From NCBI RefSeq assembly GCF_000316115.1, contig NZ_JH993797.1, positions 3,458,486 through 3,522,485 on the forward strand: a stretch of DNA of 64,000 nucleotides. Reading direction: 5' to 3'. Within the stretch, counting starts at the first letter, position 1. Every line of letters begins with the position of its first letter. Source of the DNA: Leptolyngbya sp. PCC 7375. Its GTDB lineage: Bacteria > Cyanobacteriota > Cyanobacteriia > Phormidesmidales > Phormidesmidaceae. Below, in pieces: positions 1 through 7,610 of this stretch. The notes below the pieces were generated by a model. That model was not told where the DNA came from and ran no database searches. It worked only from the letters and a program-made list of their open reading frames with translations. The position numbers were made by a program, and so were the translations under genes.

Positions 1-183
1 CATAACGTCTGCGACTCTTGCACGTCGGGCATTGCGATTATTAGGAATAAGGTGTACCCGGTTACGCAATCTCTCAACCTTAGCCCAAGTAAGAGTGGAC
101 TGAGCTAAGGCGGCGCTTGGCAGCCCAAAAATTAGAGCAGCACCCAGTAAAAGCGAATACCAGCGAGCAGAAACTTTGCACAT
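1..183 (-). CDS. FecR-like exported protein, N-terminal part only
   Basis: The gene starts with ATG at 183 and runs off the left edge, so 61 codons are visible. Residues 1-28 form a typical signal peptide with a likely ALA|Q cleavage. The mature start (LTWAKVERLRNRVHLIP, then NNRNARRARVADVM) resembles the beginning of cyanobacterial FecR-domain proteins, which usually read as alternating Leu, Arg and Val followed by an RxARVxD segment. FecR-domain proteins in cyanobacteria are periplasmic or surface proteins of poorly known role, often found near barrel-like outer-membrane proteins. The divergent gene at 552 is such a protein. The family call rests on the short N-terminus only. Confidence 0.5.
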   Translation of the reverse strand, partial: MCKVSARWYSLLLGAALIFGLPSAALAQSTLTWAKVERLRNRVHLIPNNRNARRARVADVM

Positions 184-551
184 AGTGAAGCAAGGGCTAA
201 TGGGCAGAAGTACTGGGCAAATACACCGGGCAGAAGCTTTTCCTCTGCTCCATTAGTAATAGTACCTAACTTTCCAGCATCATGGCCATAGTGTATTCAT
301 ACTTTCTTTAAATTGCTACCCAAATTTTGTAATTTACCTGGTCTTTATCCTGATTGTTCGGTATTTTTTTGAGTCTGGGAAGAATGCTTTAAGTATTTAG
401 ACAGACGACATCAATCCATAGTGATAGTTCTTGTGAACTATAGTTACAAATGCTGCGCTTTTCTGGGGATATCAAGACTCAGCTCAGTCTTTCATGTTGG
501 GAAAATTAATTAGATATACAGATAGGTTAATTAGTATTGATGGAAAATTAG
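184..551. other. Intergenic region between divergent fecR-like and barrel genes
   Basis: No gene is seen. The 9-bp sequence GGGCAGAAG occurs twice (202-210 and 228-236). The region must hold promoters for both flanking genes, but none stands out by eye. Confidence 0.4.
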
Positions 552-1793
552 TTGATGATGAGGCTGTTTTCTGGGCCATTGGCGAGCATACAGTTTTTGG
601 CAGTGTGCCTAGGAAGTTGGGGAGGACTGAGCCATCAAGCGGATGCTCAGACGTCACTTCCATTAGAAAGAGTCATTGATAGGCGACCAGCAGCTACAGA
701 GCTACTTGAAACAACGGGTACACCTGTGCCTTTAACAGAGCCATTCACCTATCTAGAGCATAAGCAATTCTTGACCGCCAGGAAGAATGTTACGGTTGTT
801 AGCTTTCCGTCAAAGCTATTAGAGCAGTCTTCCGAAATATTTTTTGAGGATAGCGACAACGATCGCAATATTGGTAGCGTCAGCCTGGAGATTGCAGAGG
901 ATGAAGAACTCGGCACCGAAGATGAATCACAAACTGACGAAGATGAAGATGAAAGAAACGGGGCAATTGATGATGAGTTAGGTATTTTACGGGTGAGATC
1001 GCAACCCATCGGCATTGATAGTGAGCTAGGGATCCTGCGCATTCGCCCCACTGAAGATGTGCCCCTGGAAGTAGAGCCAGAACCTACACGGCAAACAACC
1101 GTCTTTTTAACAGGTCGAGCTAACGTCTACGGAGGCAACAACCTCTTCCGCACTCCCAACCCCATTGACGATCGCATTTATCAAACAGGAATCGGTGTTT
1201 TTGCATTTCCACGCATTGCGGACGGCACTAATTTGTTGCTCAGCGCCGAAGCCAATCTAGCTCGCTATGAAGACCTATCGATCGTCGATTACAACGAATT
1301 ACAGTTTCAAGCAGGCATTCGTCAGCGTTTAGGGCAAAGCAGCTATGGACAGCTGAATTGGCGTTATCAGGATCTCAGCACCCCTGGTAGCGACTCATTT
1401 TTTCAGGCCAACTATGTCGAGTTGCTGCTTAGTCGGCGTGACATTCTCAATAACCGCACCTGGTTAGACACTTACTATCAGGCTCGTTTGAGCATTAGCG
1501 ATCCAAAAGCATTCAGTCGCTTCACTCAGATCGCCACTGGCTCTATCAACTACGGTTTTGATCCTCAAACTCGCGTAAGCTTCTTATATCAGCTGTTTCT
1601 CGATGACTACACAGAAATAGAGCGCCACGATACCTATCATCAGATCCTGGCTCAGTTTAGCCACGACCTATCAAGTACGACTCGATTGAGCCTATTCACT
1701 GGATTCCGATTTGGTCGCTCTTCTCTGTCGAATGTCGACTTTGATGACATTATTTACGGTGCAAGTATTAACGTCAATGTGCCTCTTTTTTAA
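552..1793 (+). CDS. Putative outer-membrane beta-barrel protein with acidic linker
   Basis: A 413-residue exported protein of unknown function. The N-terminus has a hydrophobic signal-like segment (about residues 9-32). Residues about 95-140 are very acidic (runs of Asp and Glu). Then ELGIL followed by Arg-rich residues occurs twice (about 141-150 and 157-165). Residues about 178-413 alternate polar and hydrophobic positions with many Tyr and Phe and end in a terminal Phe, as outer-membrane barrels do. The ELGILR motif followed by a VFLTGRAN-like strand matches a cyanobacterial barrel family I remember only as hypothetical. The start is TTG at 552 or ATG at 555 or 558. The 3' end overlaps the convergent DAHP synthase gene by 4 bp. 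Confidence 0.6.
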   Translation: MMMRLFSGPLASIQFLAVCLGSWGGLSHQADAQTSLPLERVIDRRPAATELLETTGTPVPLTEPFTYLEHKQFLTARKNVTVVSFPSKLLEQSSEIFFEDSDNDRNIGSVSLEIAEDEELGTEDESQTDEDEDERNGAIDDELGILRVRSQPIGIDSELGILRIRPTEDVPLEVEPEPTRQTTVFLTGRANVYGGNNLFRTPNPIDDRIYQTGIGVFAFPRIADGTNLLLSAEANLARYEDLSIVDYNELQFQAGIRQRLGQSSYGQLNWRYQDLSTPGSDSFFQANYVELLLSRRDILNNRTWLDTYYQARLSISDPKAFSRFTQIATGSINYGFDPQTRVSFLYQLFLDDYTEIERHDTYHQILAQFSHDLSSTTRLSLFTGFRFGRSSLSNVDFDDIIYGASINVNVPLF

Positions 1794-2857
1794 AGGGACG
1801 CAGCTGAGAGATGCGGTTCAACAGCGGCGGCAAGCTGTTCTAGCATGACTTGGGTTGTTTCAAAATCAACACAGGCATCAGTAATGCTTTGACCATAGAC
1901 GAGGTCATCTAAATTTTCAGGAATTGATTGACGGCCAGCTTTAATGTGGCTTTCTATCATTACCCCAAGAATATGGCAAGAACCGGTTTTGAGCTGTGCT
2001 GACAGGCTATCTAAAACCACAGCCTGCTGCTGGTGCTGCTTATTAGCATTTGCATGACTGCAGTCCACCATCAAGCGGGGATTGAGGCCTGCTTTGGAGA
2101 GCTGCTGCACAGCCTGTTGAACATTTTGCTCATCGTAATTAGGTCCATTCTTGCCACCCCGTAACACCAAATGACCATCGGGATTACCTGTGGTTGCTAC
2201 GATGCTGGCAAGGCCGCTGTGGTTGATCCCCAGAAAATGGTGAGCGCGACTGGCTGCCATCATGGCGTTGGTCGCAGCCTGCAAACTACCATCAGTATTG
2301 TTTTTAAAGCCAATGGGCATCGATAACCCCGATGCCATTTCACGATGGGTTTGACTTTCAGTTGTACGAGCGCCGATGGCTGTCCAAGAAATGACATCAG
2401 CAATATATTGAGGCGTGATTGGATCTAATAGCTCGGTTGCCGCTGGCAACCCCATCTCCGCGAGATCAATCAACAACTGACGGGCCAAGCGCAAACCCTG
2501 GTTGATGTCATAGCTGCCATCTAAGTGGGGGTCATTAATCAATCCTTTCCAGCCAATGTTGGTACGAGGCTTTTCAAAGTAGACTCGCATCACAATTTCA
2601 AGCTGATCCGCTAGAGCTTCCCGTAGTTTAACCAACCGGTGGCCATAGTCATGGGCAGCATCTACATCATGCACAGAGCAAGGCCCCACAATGACAAGTA
2701 GGCGACGATCTTCGTTGTAGAGAATATTGCGGATGCGATCGCGAGTTTGGGCGACCAGAGCCGCAGCCGATTGGGTTAAAGGCAACTCCGCATGGAGCAG
2801 AGCGGGACTGATCAGTGGTCGAGTCTCAACCACGTGTAAATCTTGCGTTTGATACAT
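1790..2857 (-). CDS. aroG: 3-deoxy-7-phosphoheptulonate synthase (DAHP synthase, type I)
   Basis: This enzyme condenses phosphoenolpyruvate and erythrose 4-phosphate in the first step of the shikimate pathway to aromatic amino acids, in the cytoplasm. The 355-residue length fits the E. coli AroF/G/H family. Visible family motifs are VGPCSVHD near residue 60 with the metal-ligand Cys, KPRTNIGWKG for PEP binding, GFKNNTDGS, and the remaining metal ligands in DCSHAN (His), MIESH (Glu) and SITDAC (Asp). All catalytic residues therefore appear intact. The gene is monocistronic, with ATG at 2857. Which feedback inhibitor it responds to cannot be read from the sequence, so the paralogue letter is uncertain. 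Confidence 0.93.
   Translation of the reverse strand: MYQTQDLHVVETRPLISPALLHAELPLTQSAAALVAQTRDRIRNILYNEDRRLLVIVGPCSVHDVDAAHDYGHRLVKLREALADQLEIVMRVYFEKPRTNIGWKGLINDPHLDGSYDINQGLRLARQLLIDLAEMGLPAATELLDPITPQYIADVISWTAIGARTTESQTHREMASGLSMPIGFKNNTDGSLQAATNAMMAASRAHHFLGINHSGLASIVATTGNPDGHLVLRGGKNGPNYDEQNVQQAVQQLSKAGLNPRLMVDCSHANANKQHQQQAVVLDSLSAQLKTGSCHILGVMIESHIKAGRQSIPENLDDLVYGQSITDACVDFETTQVMLEQLAAAVEPHLSAASL
2735..2742. repeat. HIP1 octamer GCGATCGC, first of at least 22 copies
   Basis: The highly iterated palindrome GCGATCGC starts at 2735, 6196, 9575, 16775, 17804, 20389, 20654, 25018, 25944, 26644, 27101, 31514, 34391, 37272, 37623, 41205, 44921, 46973, 48057, 49167, 59399 and 63296. A random 64-kb sequence of balanced composition would hold about one. 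Most copies are inside genes. HIP1 is a genome-wide cyanobacterial hallmark of debated function. Confidence 0.9.
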
Positions 2858-2994
2858 AACAGGAAATAATCGCGATGTAAAGCTAGCAAAACAGCCAGTC
2901 CCACACAGGATTACATTGGGGACGACCTAGGATACCGCAGCTTGTATCTATTGTGACAGGTCTTGAACGTAACGCGTGTGACCTGAAGGATTAG

Positions 2995-3285
2995 TTAGGA
3001 GTTTAAACGTTGGGAAAAGTCTGCCCAACTAATCTGCCGTTCTAGATAATTCGGACAGTCAGGTTGATAAGGACTGGCCAACCGGTCAATCGTAGTAATG
3101 ACGGCATCATCAGGTAACACTGGCACATCTGGGTCTGCGGCAGTTGGTCGCATCAGAGAGCTAGAAAAGCCTCGAAAGACAAGAATTTCGTCTATTTCTC
3201 CATCGATCTCAACAGTCACCAATAAAACCTCTTGGAGGTTTTGCAACGTATATTGCTCAAGTTGTTTCTCAATTGAGATAGCCAT
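2995..3285 (-). CDS. Small conserved cyanobacterial protein
   Basis: A 96-residue acidic soluble protein with no signal peptide or membrane segment. The N-terminal half looks like beta strands (VLLVTVEIDGEIDEILVFRGF), and the C-terminus has a conserved-looking YLERQISW motif. I recognise the type as a cyanobacterial protein of unknown function but cannot name a function. It starts 3 bp after the stop of the DUF3177 membrane protein, so the two are almost certainly co-transcribed and perhaps act together. Confidence 0.7.
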   Translation of the reverse strand: MAISIEKQLEQYTLQNLQEVLLVTVEIDGEIDEILVFRGFSSSLMRPTAADPDVPVLPDDAVITTIDRLASPYQPDCPNYLERQISWADFSQRLNS

Positions 3286-3288
3286 GAT

Positions 3289-3885
3289 CTATTGGTTGAG
3301 TGCTGACCGTCCTTGACGTCCTAGCTTTACAAAAATGAAGTAGCTCAGGGTTAGCAGGTAAATGACTAACGCTAAAATTGCCCAGAATCCCAGGAATCCA
3401 GGAGTAAAGCCAGTATGAAAGGATTGCCTAAATAACTTGGGAGCCTCCAACCAAACTTGGCAACTGTCAGCGGCAAAAGCAGCACGAGAAAAACTACACC
3501 GCAAAAAGGGTAGCTGGAAAAGCAAACCTAAACCGCAGTAGAACGTTAGCGCCCAGCGCCAAGATGTAAACGCAAGTTTTAACCCAGAAAAGGGTTGCTC
3601 TCGAAGCTCTTCATTGAGATCGGCCCAGAACCACAAAGATACGGGCATCATGACCCTCGCCATGACAGCAGTCAAAAAGCTGAAGGGTAACCCTGCAATC
3701 ATCAGATAAACGGTAATTGCCAGCAGACTAGAGACTTTCCAATAGATCACTAACAGCTGCTGAATCACTTCACCTCGGCCAATGAGTCCCCATACTAAAA
3801 GGAGTAAGGGGAACAAAACCGTGAATATTACGGCCAGGCGATAGTCCATCCAAACCAATGACTGTAGGAGTTCAGAACTCGGCAT
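3289..3885 (-). CDS. DUF3177 family integral membrane protein
   Basis: A 198-residue membrane protein. Hydrophobic segments lie at about residues 15-35, 45-75, 108-128 and 165-188. The opening SLVWMDYRLAVIFTVLFPLL and the loop SLWFWADLNEE match the DUF3177 family, found mainly in cyanobacteria and of unknown function. The small soluble protein gene follows after only 3 bp, which suggests one operon. Start ATG at 3885. Confidence 0.75.
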   Translation of the reverse strand: MPSSELLQSLVWMDYRLAVIFTVLFPLLLLVWGLIGRGEVIQQLLVIYWKVSSLLAITVYLMIAGLPFSFLTAVMARVMMPVSLWFWADLNEELREQPFSGLKLAFTSWRWALTFYCGLGLLFQLPFLRCSFSRAAFAADSCQVWLEAPKLFRQSFHTGFTPGFLGFWAILALVIYLLTLSYFIFVKLGRQGRSALNQ

Positions 3886-3976
3886 AGAAATTATGGCGTG
3901 CTATCAAAACGCTCTCTAGGTTAACACCGTTGGGCCGCAAGAATAGAGAGCCATCCCCCCTCTTCTAACACTATTA

Positions 3977-4007
3977 AGGCCGAGCTCCCATAAAAGAAAC
4001 TCGGCCT
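3977..4007 (-). terminator. Hairpin downstream of cp12
   Basis: AGGCCGAG (3977-3984) can pair with CTCGGCCT (4000-4007) across a 15-nt loop. It lies 75 bp past the cp12 stop. There is no clear T-tract, so it could be a weak terminator or an mRNA-stabilising hairpin. Confidence 0.3.
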
Positions 4008-4081
4008 AATGTACCCAATCAGACTAATCATTCAGCTCTACGGCCTTAAATCATCAGTCTTACAAGAATCACAGCCTGTGC

Positions 4082-4306
4082 TTAGTCCTCATATATGCGG
4101 CACTCATCTGCCTCGGGGTTTTCATCGCAGTAGGTTTCAAAATTGGTCTTTGGCTTCTCAGATTCACGCTGGTGAGAGGCTTCAGCTTGAAGTTCTTCAA
4201 CAGCATCCCAAGCAGCTGCACATGCATCAGAACCGCTACCGTCAGTGGTGCAGACATCTCGAGCCGCTTTGATTTCTTCAGAGATCTTTTCTTGAATATC
4301 GCTCAT
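4082..4306 (-). CDS. cp12: CP12, redox regulator of the Calvin cycle
   Basis: CP12 is a small, largely disordered protein. In the dark, when its cysteines are oxidised, it ties GAPDH and phosphoribulokinase into an inactive complex. The 74-residue protein has both redox Cys pairs (C19/C29 and C60/C69), the conserved AWDAVEELQAEASHQR core (about residues 32-47), and the C-terminal YCDENPEADECRIYED tail that inserts into GAPDH. The length is normal for free-standing CP12, and no CBS domain is fused. It is transcribed alone and divergent from the FIST gene. Confidence 0.96.
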   Translation of the reverse strand: MSDIQEKISEEIKAARDVCTTDGSGSDACAAAWDAVEELQAEASHQRESEKPKTNFETYCDENPEADECRIYED

Positions 4307-4763
4307 AGCTTTTAATTATCTACCTTTACTTTCAACGAAGTATTTGATTTGAAAGTGTGCTTATAGCAGTTGCCAGTGGCCTGCTTAGAGTTCCCCACTG
4401 AGAACAGCATTGCATGGAGGTGGTTTACCCTTCTATGTTAGCTTCGGTTTTTTCAAACTCGTTGTATCTAAAGAAGCATTTTGCAATTAATGGAACTGCT
4501 CCAGCAGCAAGGTATGCTTTAAAGCCGCAGATATACCTAATACCTGGGTAAGGTTAGCTTGTAAAGCCTAGCTTTATAGCTTTATAGCCACATTATGTAG
4601 AATCTTGTAGCCAAGGCAGTCTAAGTCCATCGGATGAAGGCATCAATAGAGTCGTTGCTCCCCTCTGGAATTTAACTTAACGGCAATAGGCTGGAAGCTA
4701 GACTATTAACATCTTGATTTATTTTTGAGAGTATTGAGTTTGCCATCATCGCCACCAAACGCT
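4307..4763. other. Intergenic region between cp12 and FIST gene
   Basis: No gene is seen. It contains a tandem 8-bp repeat AGCTTTAT (4570-4577 and 4578-4585). It must carry the divergent promoters, but no operator is recognised. Confidence 0.4.
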
Positions 4764-5993
4764 ATGAAATGGGCTAGTGCCGTCTCTACCCATCCTTCAC
4801 TGGAATTAGCACTGCGGGAGGTGATTGAGCGGGTATTAACCCAGCTAGAAATGGCACCTAACTTAGCCATTATCTTTATTTCATCAGCCTTTGCTAGTGA
4901 ATATTCTCGTGTATTGCCTTTACTCAAAGGTCCTCTGGGTGGTGCCCACATCGTTGGCTGCAGTGGCGGCGGAGTGATTGGCAGAAGTAATACAGGTGAG
5001 CTAATTGAAGTCGAAGAAACCGCAGGAATCAGTCTAACCGTTGCCTATCTTCCCGATGTCAATATCCAGGGATTTCATTTGTCAATTGATGAACTCCCTG
5101 ATTTAGATAGTCCTCCTAGCGAATGGACTGAAATCATTGGCGTGTCACCAGCAGAGAAACCTCACTTTTTATTGATGGCCGATCCCTTTGCATCAGGAAT
5201 GAATGACCTTCTCCAAGGGTTAGATTTTGCCTATCCAGAATCAGTCAAGGTGGGAGGACTCGCGGGCATCGAAAGTATTAGCCGTAGCTGTGGCCTCTTC
5301 TGCGGGCAACAGCTCTATCGCCAAGGCGTCGTGGGGGTAGCCCTGTCGGGCAACATCGTCATTGATGCCATTGTCGCCCAGGGATGCCGTCCCATAGGTC
5401 CCACCTTTCGCGTAGTCGAAGGGGACCGCAATGTCGTGACGAAAGTAGCAGCTCAAGCCTCCCAAGATGAAGCTGATACCCAAACGCCCTTGGAAGCACT
5501 CCAGGAATTGTTCCAGGATTTAGATGAAACTGATCGACAGCTGGCTCAAGAATCATTATTTATTGGTCTTGCGCAAAGTAGCTTTAAACAAGCCTTAGGA
5601 CAGGGTGATTTTCTTATTCGCAACCTGGTGGGAGTAGACCCAAAAGTGGGTGCCATTGCCATTGCCGATCGAATTCGTCCAGGCCAGAGAATTCAGTTCC
5701 ATCTGCGAGATGCTCACACGGCTAAAGACGACTTGGTAGCACTGCTGAAAACCTACCGTTTGGACAATCAAGAACGATCTGCTCCCTCGGGCGCATTGCT
5801 GTTTGCCTGCAATGGACGAGGTACTAGTCTATTTGATACGCCTAACTGTGACACAAAACAGTTTAGTCGCCAGCTGGGACCAGTGCCGCTGGGAGGTTTT
5901 TTCTGTAATGGCGAAATTGGTCCCGTTGGAAATACAACGTTTCTCCACGGCTTTACTTCAGTATTTGGGATTTGCCGAGAATTGGACAAGTAA
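4764..5993 (+). CDS. FIST N- and C-domain sensory protein
   Basis: FIST domains are thought to bind small ligands such as amino acids in bacterial signal transduction. This 409-residue soluble protein has a FIST_N region (about residues 30-230, with the IIFISSAFASEY strand and the VGCSGGGVIG loop). The FIST_C region follows (about 240-405, with ALLFACNGRG, LGGFFCNGEIGP and TFLHGFTSVFGI). No kinase, GGDEF or output domain is attached. I chose ATG 4764 because family members begin MKWASA; an in-frame TTG at 4725 would add 13 residues of poor similarity. It converges on the anti-sigma-like gene. Confidence 0.85.
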   Translation: MKWASAVSTHPSLELALREVIERVLTQLEMAPNLAIIFISSAFASEYSRVLPLLKGPLGGAHIVGCSGGGVIGRSNTGELIEVEETAGISLTVAYLPDVNIQGFHLSIDELPDLDSPPSEWTEIIGVSPAEKPHFLLMADPFASGMNDLLQGLDFAYPESVKVGGLAGIESISRSCGLFCGQQLYRQGVVGVALSGNIVIDAIVAQGCRPIGPTFRVVEGDRNVVTKVAAQASQDEADTQTPLEALQELFQDLDETDRQLAQESLFIGLAQSSFKQALGQGDFLIRNLVGVDPKVGAIAIADRIRPGQRIQFHLRDAHTAKDDLVALLKTYRLDNQERSAPSGALLFACNGRGTSLFDTPNCDTKQFSRQLGPVPLGGFFCNGEIGPVGNTTFLHGFTSVFGICRELDK

Positions 5994-6047
5994 GGTTTTA
6001 CCGGCTAACTCCAGCCAGTTGCTCACCCTGCTGACGCATGCTCACAC

Positions 6048-6611
6048 TTACTTATCGGTATTAGAAGATAGTTCAGTCACAGTTGCAGCAATTTCCCATA
6101 AGGTCCCCTGGGGTAAGGTCTTAATAAATTGCCAGGCCTCTTGTAATTGCTGACGTCCGCAAGTAGTGCCCAACTGACTAAGACTGCTAAACAGTGCGAT
6201 CGCAATGGCACAGACCAACATTCGACGCATTGGCCATAGGGACCAAGCTCCCCACGCCTGTTGTGATGAGTTAGGCACTTGCAAGGATGGTTGAGATGGT
6301 ACCGGCGCTGTTCGAATTGCCTGACGCAACATCAACAACCTTTGATACATTTGCTGGGTATGGGGATCGTCCATTAGCCACTGAGCTACAAGCTTCCGCT
6401 CTTCAGCAGTAACTTCGTCATCCAGATAGGCACTGAGAAGTTCAAAACGAGCTTCTTCGTCATAACTGTCACGATTAGACGTCCTTTGGTCAGAGGCATC
6501 AACCGCAGAAAACTCACGATGTTCGCCACCGGCATGCTTTTGTGAACCATCCAAAGGTTCACAATTACCAGACGAGCCACTTTTATGAGGCTGAGCATGA
6601 TGAAAGGACAT
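6048..6611 (-). CDS. Anti-sigma-factor-like membrane protein
   Basis: A 187-residue protein with a soluble N-terminal region and one hydrophobic segment at about residues 128-148 (MLVCAIAIALFSSLSQLG). The core FELLSAYLDDEVTAEERKLVAQWL is the helical segment seen in cyanobacterial anti-sigma factors linked to group-3 SigG-type sigma genes. It lacks the His-x3-Cys-x2-Cys zinc motif. Such proteins hold an ECF-type sigma at the membrane until stress. No sigma gene lies next to it: 486 bp upstream are empty and the next gene is on the other strand. It may serve a sigma factor encoded elsewhere. Confidence 0.6.
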   Translation of the reverse strand: MSFHHAQPHKSGSSGNCEPLDGSQKHAGGEHREFSAVDASDQRTSNRDSYDEEARFELLSAYLDDEVTAEERKLVAQWLMDDPHTQQMYQRLLMLRQAIRTAPVPSQPSLQVPNSSQQAWGAWSLWPMRRMLVCAIAIALFSSLSQLGTTCGRQQLQEAWQFIKTLPQGTLWEIAATVTELSSNTDK

Positions 6612-7097
6612 AATTTGGACTCTACTTATTAGTAACCCTAAACTCTGAAAGCAAATCCCCTAAGAGATATAAGCGTAGCGTCTGTTCCAAAGACCCTCGT
6701 CTTTACCTAAGGCGAAAGGAAGGTATTTGAAACCAGACGATCTACATTTGTAAACAGCGTCTTAACTATTGCACTTGAGATATCAGACGTTGGGCATAGC
6801 AAAAAGTATCCGGAACGCAAAGACTTTTTTGACGGAATTTAAATCATATTTAAGTAATCCGAACGCGGTCCTTGATAAAACCCACCCTTATTTTGAGCTG
6901 AGGCTGAGAGCCGTAGCCACATAAAATTATTAATCGAATTATGACTCGCTCAATGGTAATCTGAAGACCCCATAAGTTCAATTTTGTGTTCCTTTATACG
7001 AGACAGGTACGAAATCTTGACGAACCTCCCCGACAGAGCAGATAAACGGCGTAGGGGGTAAGGGTATACTAGGTTTTAGCCGTTTGCTTATCCAACC
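6612..7097. other. Intergenic region between divergent genes
   Basis: No gene or RNA is recognised in these 486 bp. A TATACT hexamer at 7065-7070 could be the -10 box of the gene at 7098, but no matching -35 box is seen. Confidence 0.35.
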
Positions 7098-7547
7098 ATG
7101 CAGCACTTGGCCAAAGTTTGCCACACCACGTCTGAGGGCGCGCCTGTCTTACAATTTCTGGCGCGTCAGCTCGAAGACTATCTTTGGGAATTATCTATCG
7201 GTGATCAAGAAGTCGTATCTACTCTACCTGTAACTTTTAATGAAGGCACCCTAGTTTTAGTGGAGCTAGATGCGTCAAATCAAGTGGTTGATATCCAGGA
7301 AGCAACGGACTGGATTTTAGATCTAGTGTCTCAATTTTTGACCCAGGGGGTTACCCCACAGTTTTTCCATCAAGAAGTTGAGCGGGCCGAACAGTGGCGT
7401 CAGTCGCTGACGTTGCAGAGTCAGGAAATTCGTCGTCGAGCTTTGGAGACTGCTGCTCGACGCGACGAAATTCAAGCGTTAGAAAAAAAACTCAGGCTGG
7501 AACAGGAAGAAATAGAGCGACAGAACGAAACTCAATCAACACAATAG
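7098..7547 (+). CDS. Conserved hypothetical protein with C-terminal coiled coil
   Basis: A 149-residue soluble protein. Residues about 1-100 look like a mixed alpha/beta domain (TLVLVELDASNQVVDI, then amphipathic helices). Residues about 100-147 are a charged helix, rich in Arg, Glu and Gln, that is very probably a coiled coil. No signal peptide or catalytic motif is visible. I do not recognise the family, although this composition is common among cyanobacterium-specific proteins. It is transcribed alone and converges on the ABC1 kinase gene. No clear Shine-Dalgarno sequence precedes ATG 7098. Confidence 0.7.
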   Translation: MQHLAKVCHTTSEGAPVLQFLARQLEDYLWELSIGDQEVVSTLPVTFNEGTLVLVELDASNQVVDIQEATDWILDLVSQFLTQGVTPQFFHQEVERAEQWRQSLTLQSQEIRRRALETAARRDEIQALEKKLRLEQEEIERQNETQSTQ

Positions 7548-7610
7548 GGGAGCAGTCGCTGTTGCATGCTTACTCGAATCAGGCCTTAGCTTTACCTAAT
7601 ACGCCAAATT

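Noticed and set aside
494..679. Frame overlapping the start of the barrel protein gene
   Set aside because: It lies in another frame, lacks a signal peptide and has no recognisable family. The 552-1793 frame is long and has barrel features.
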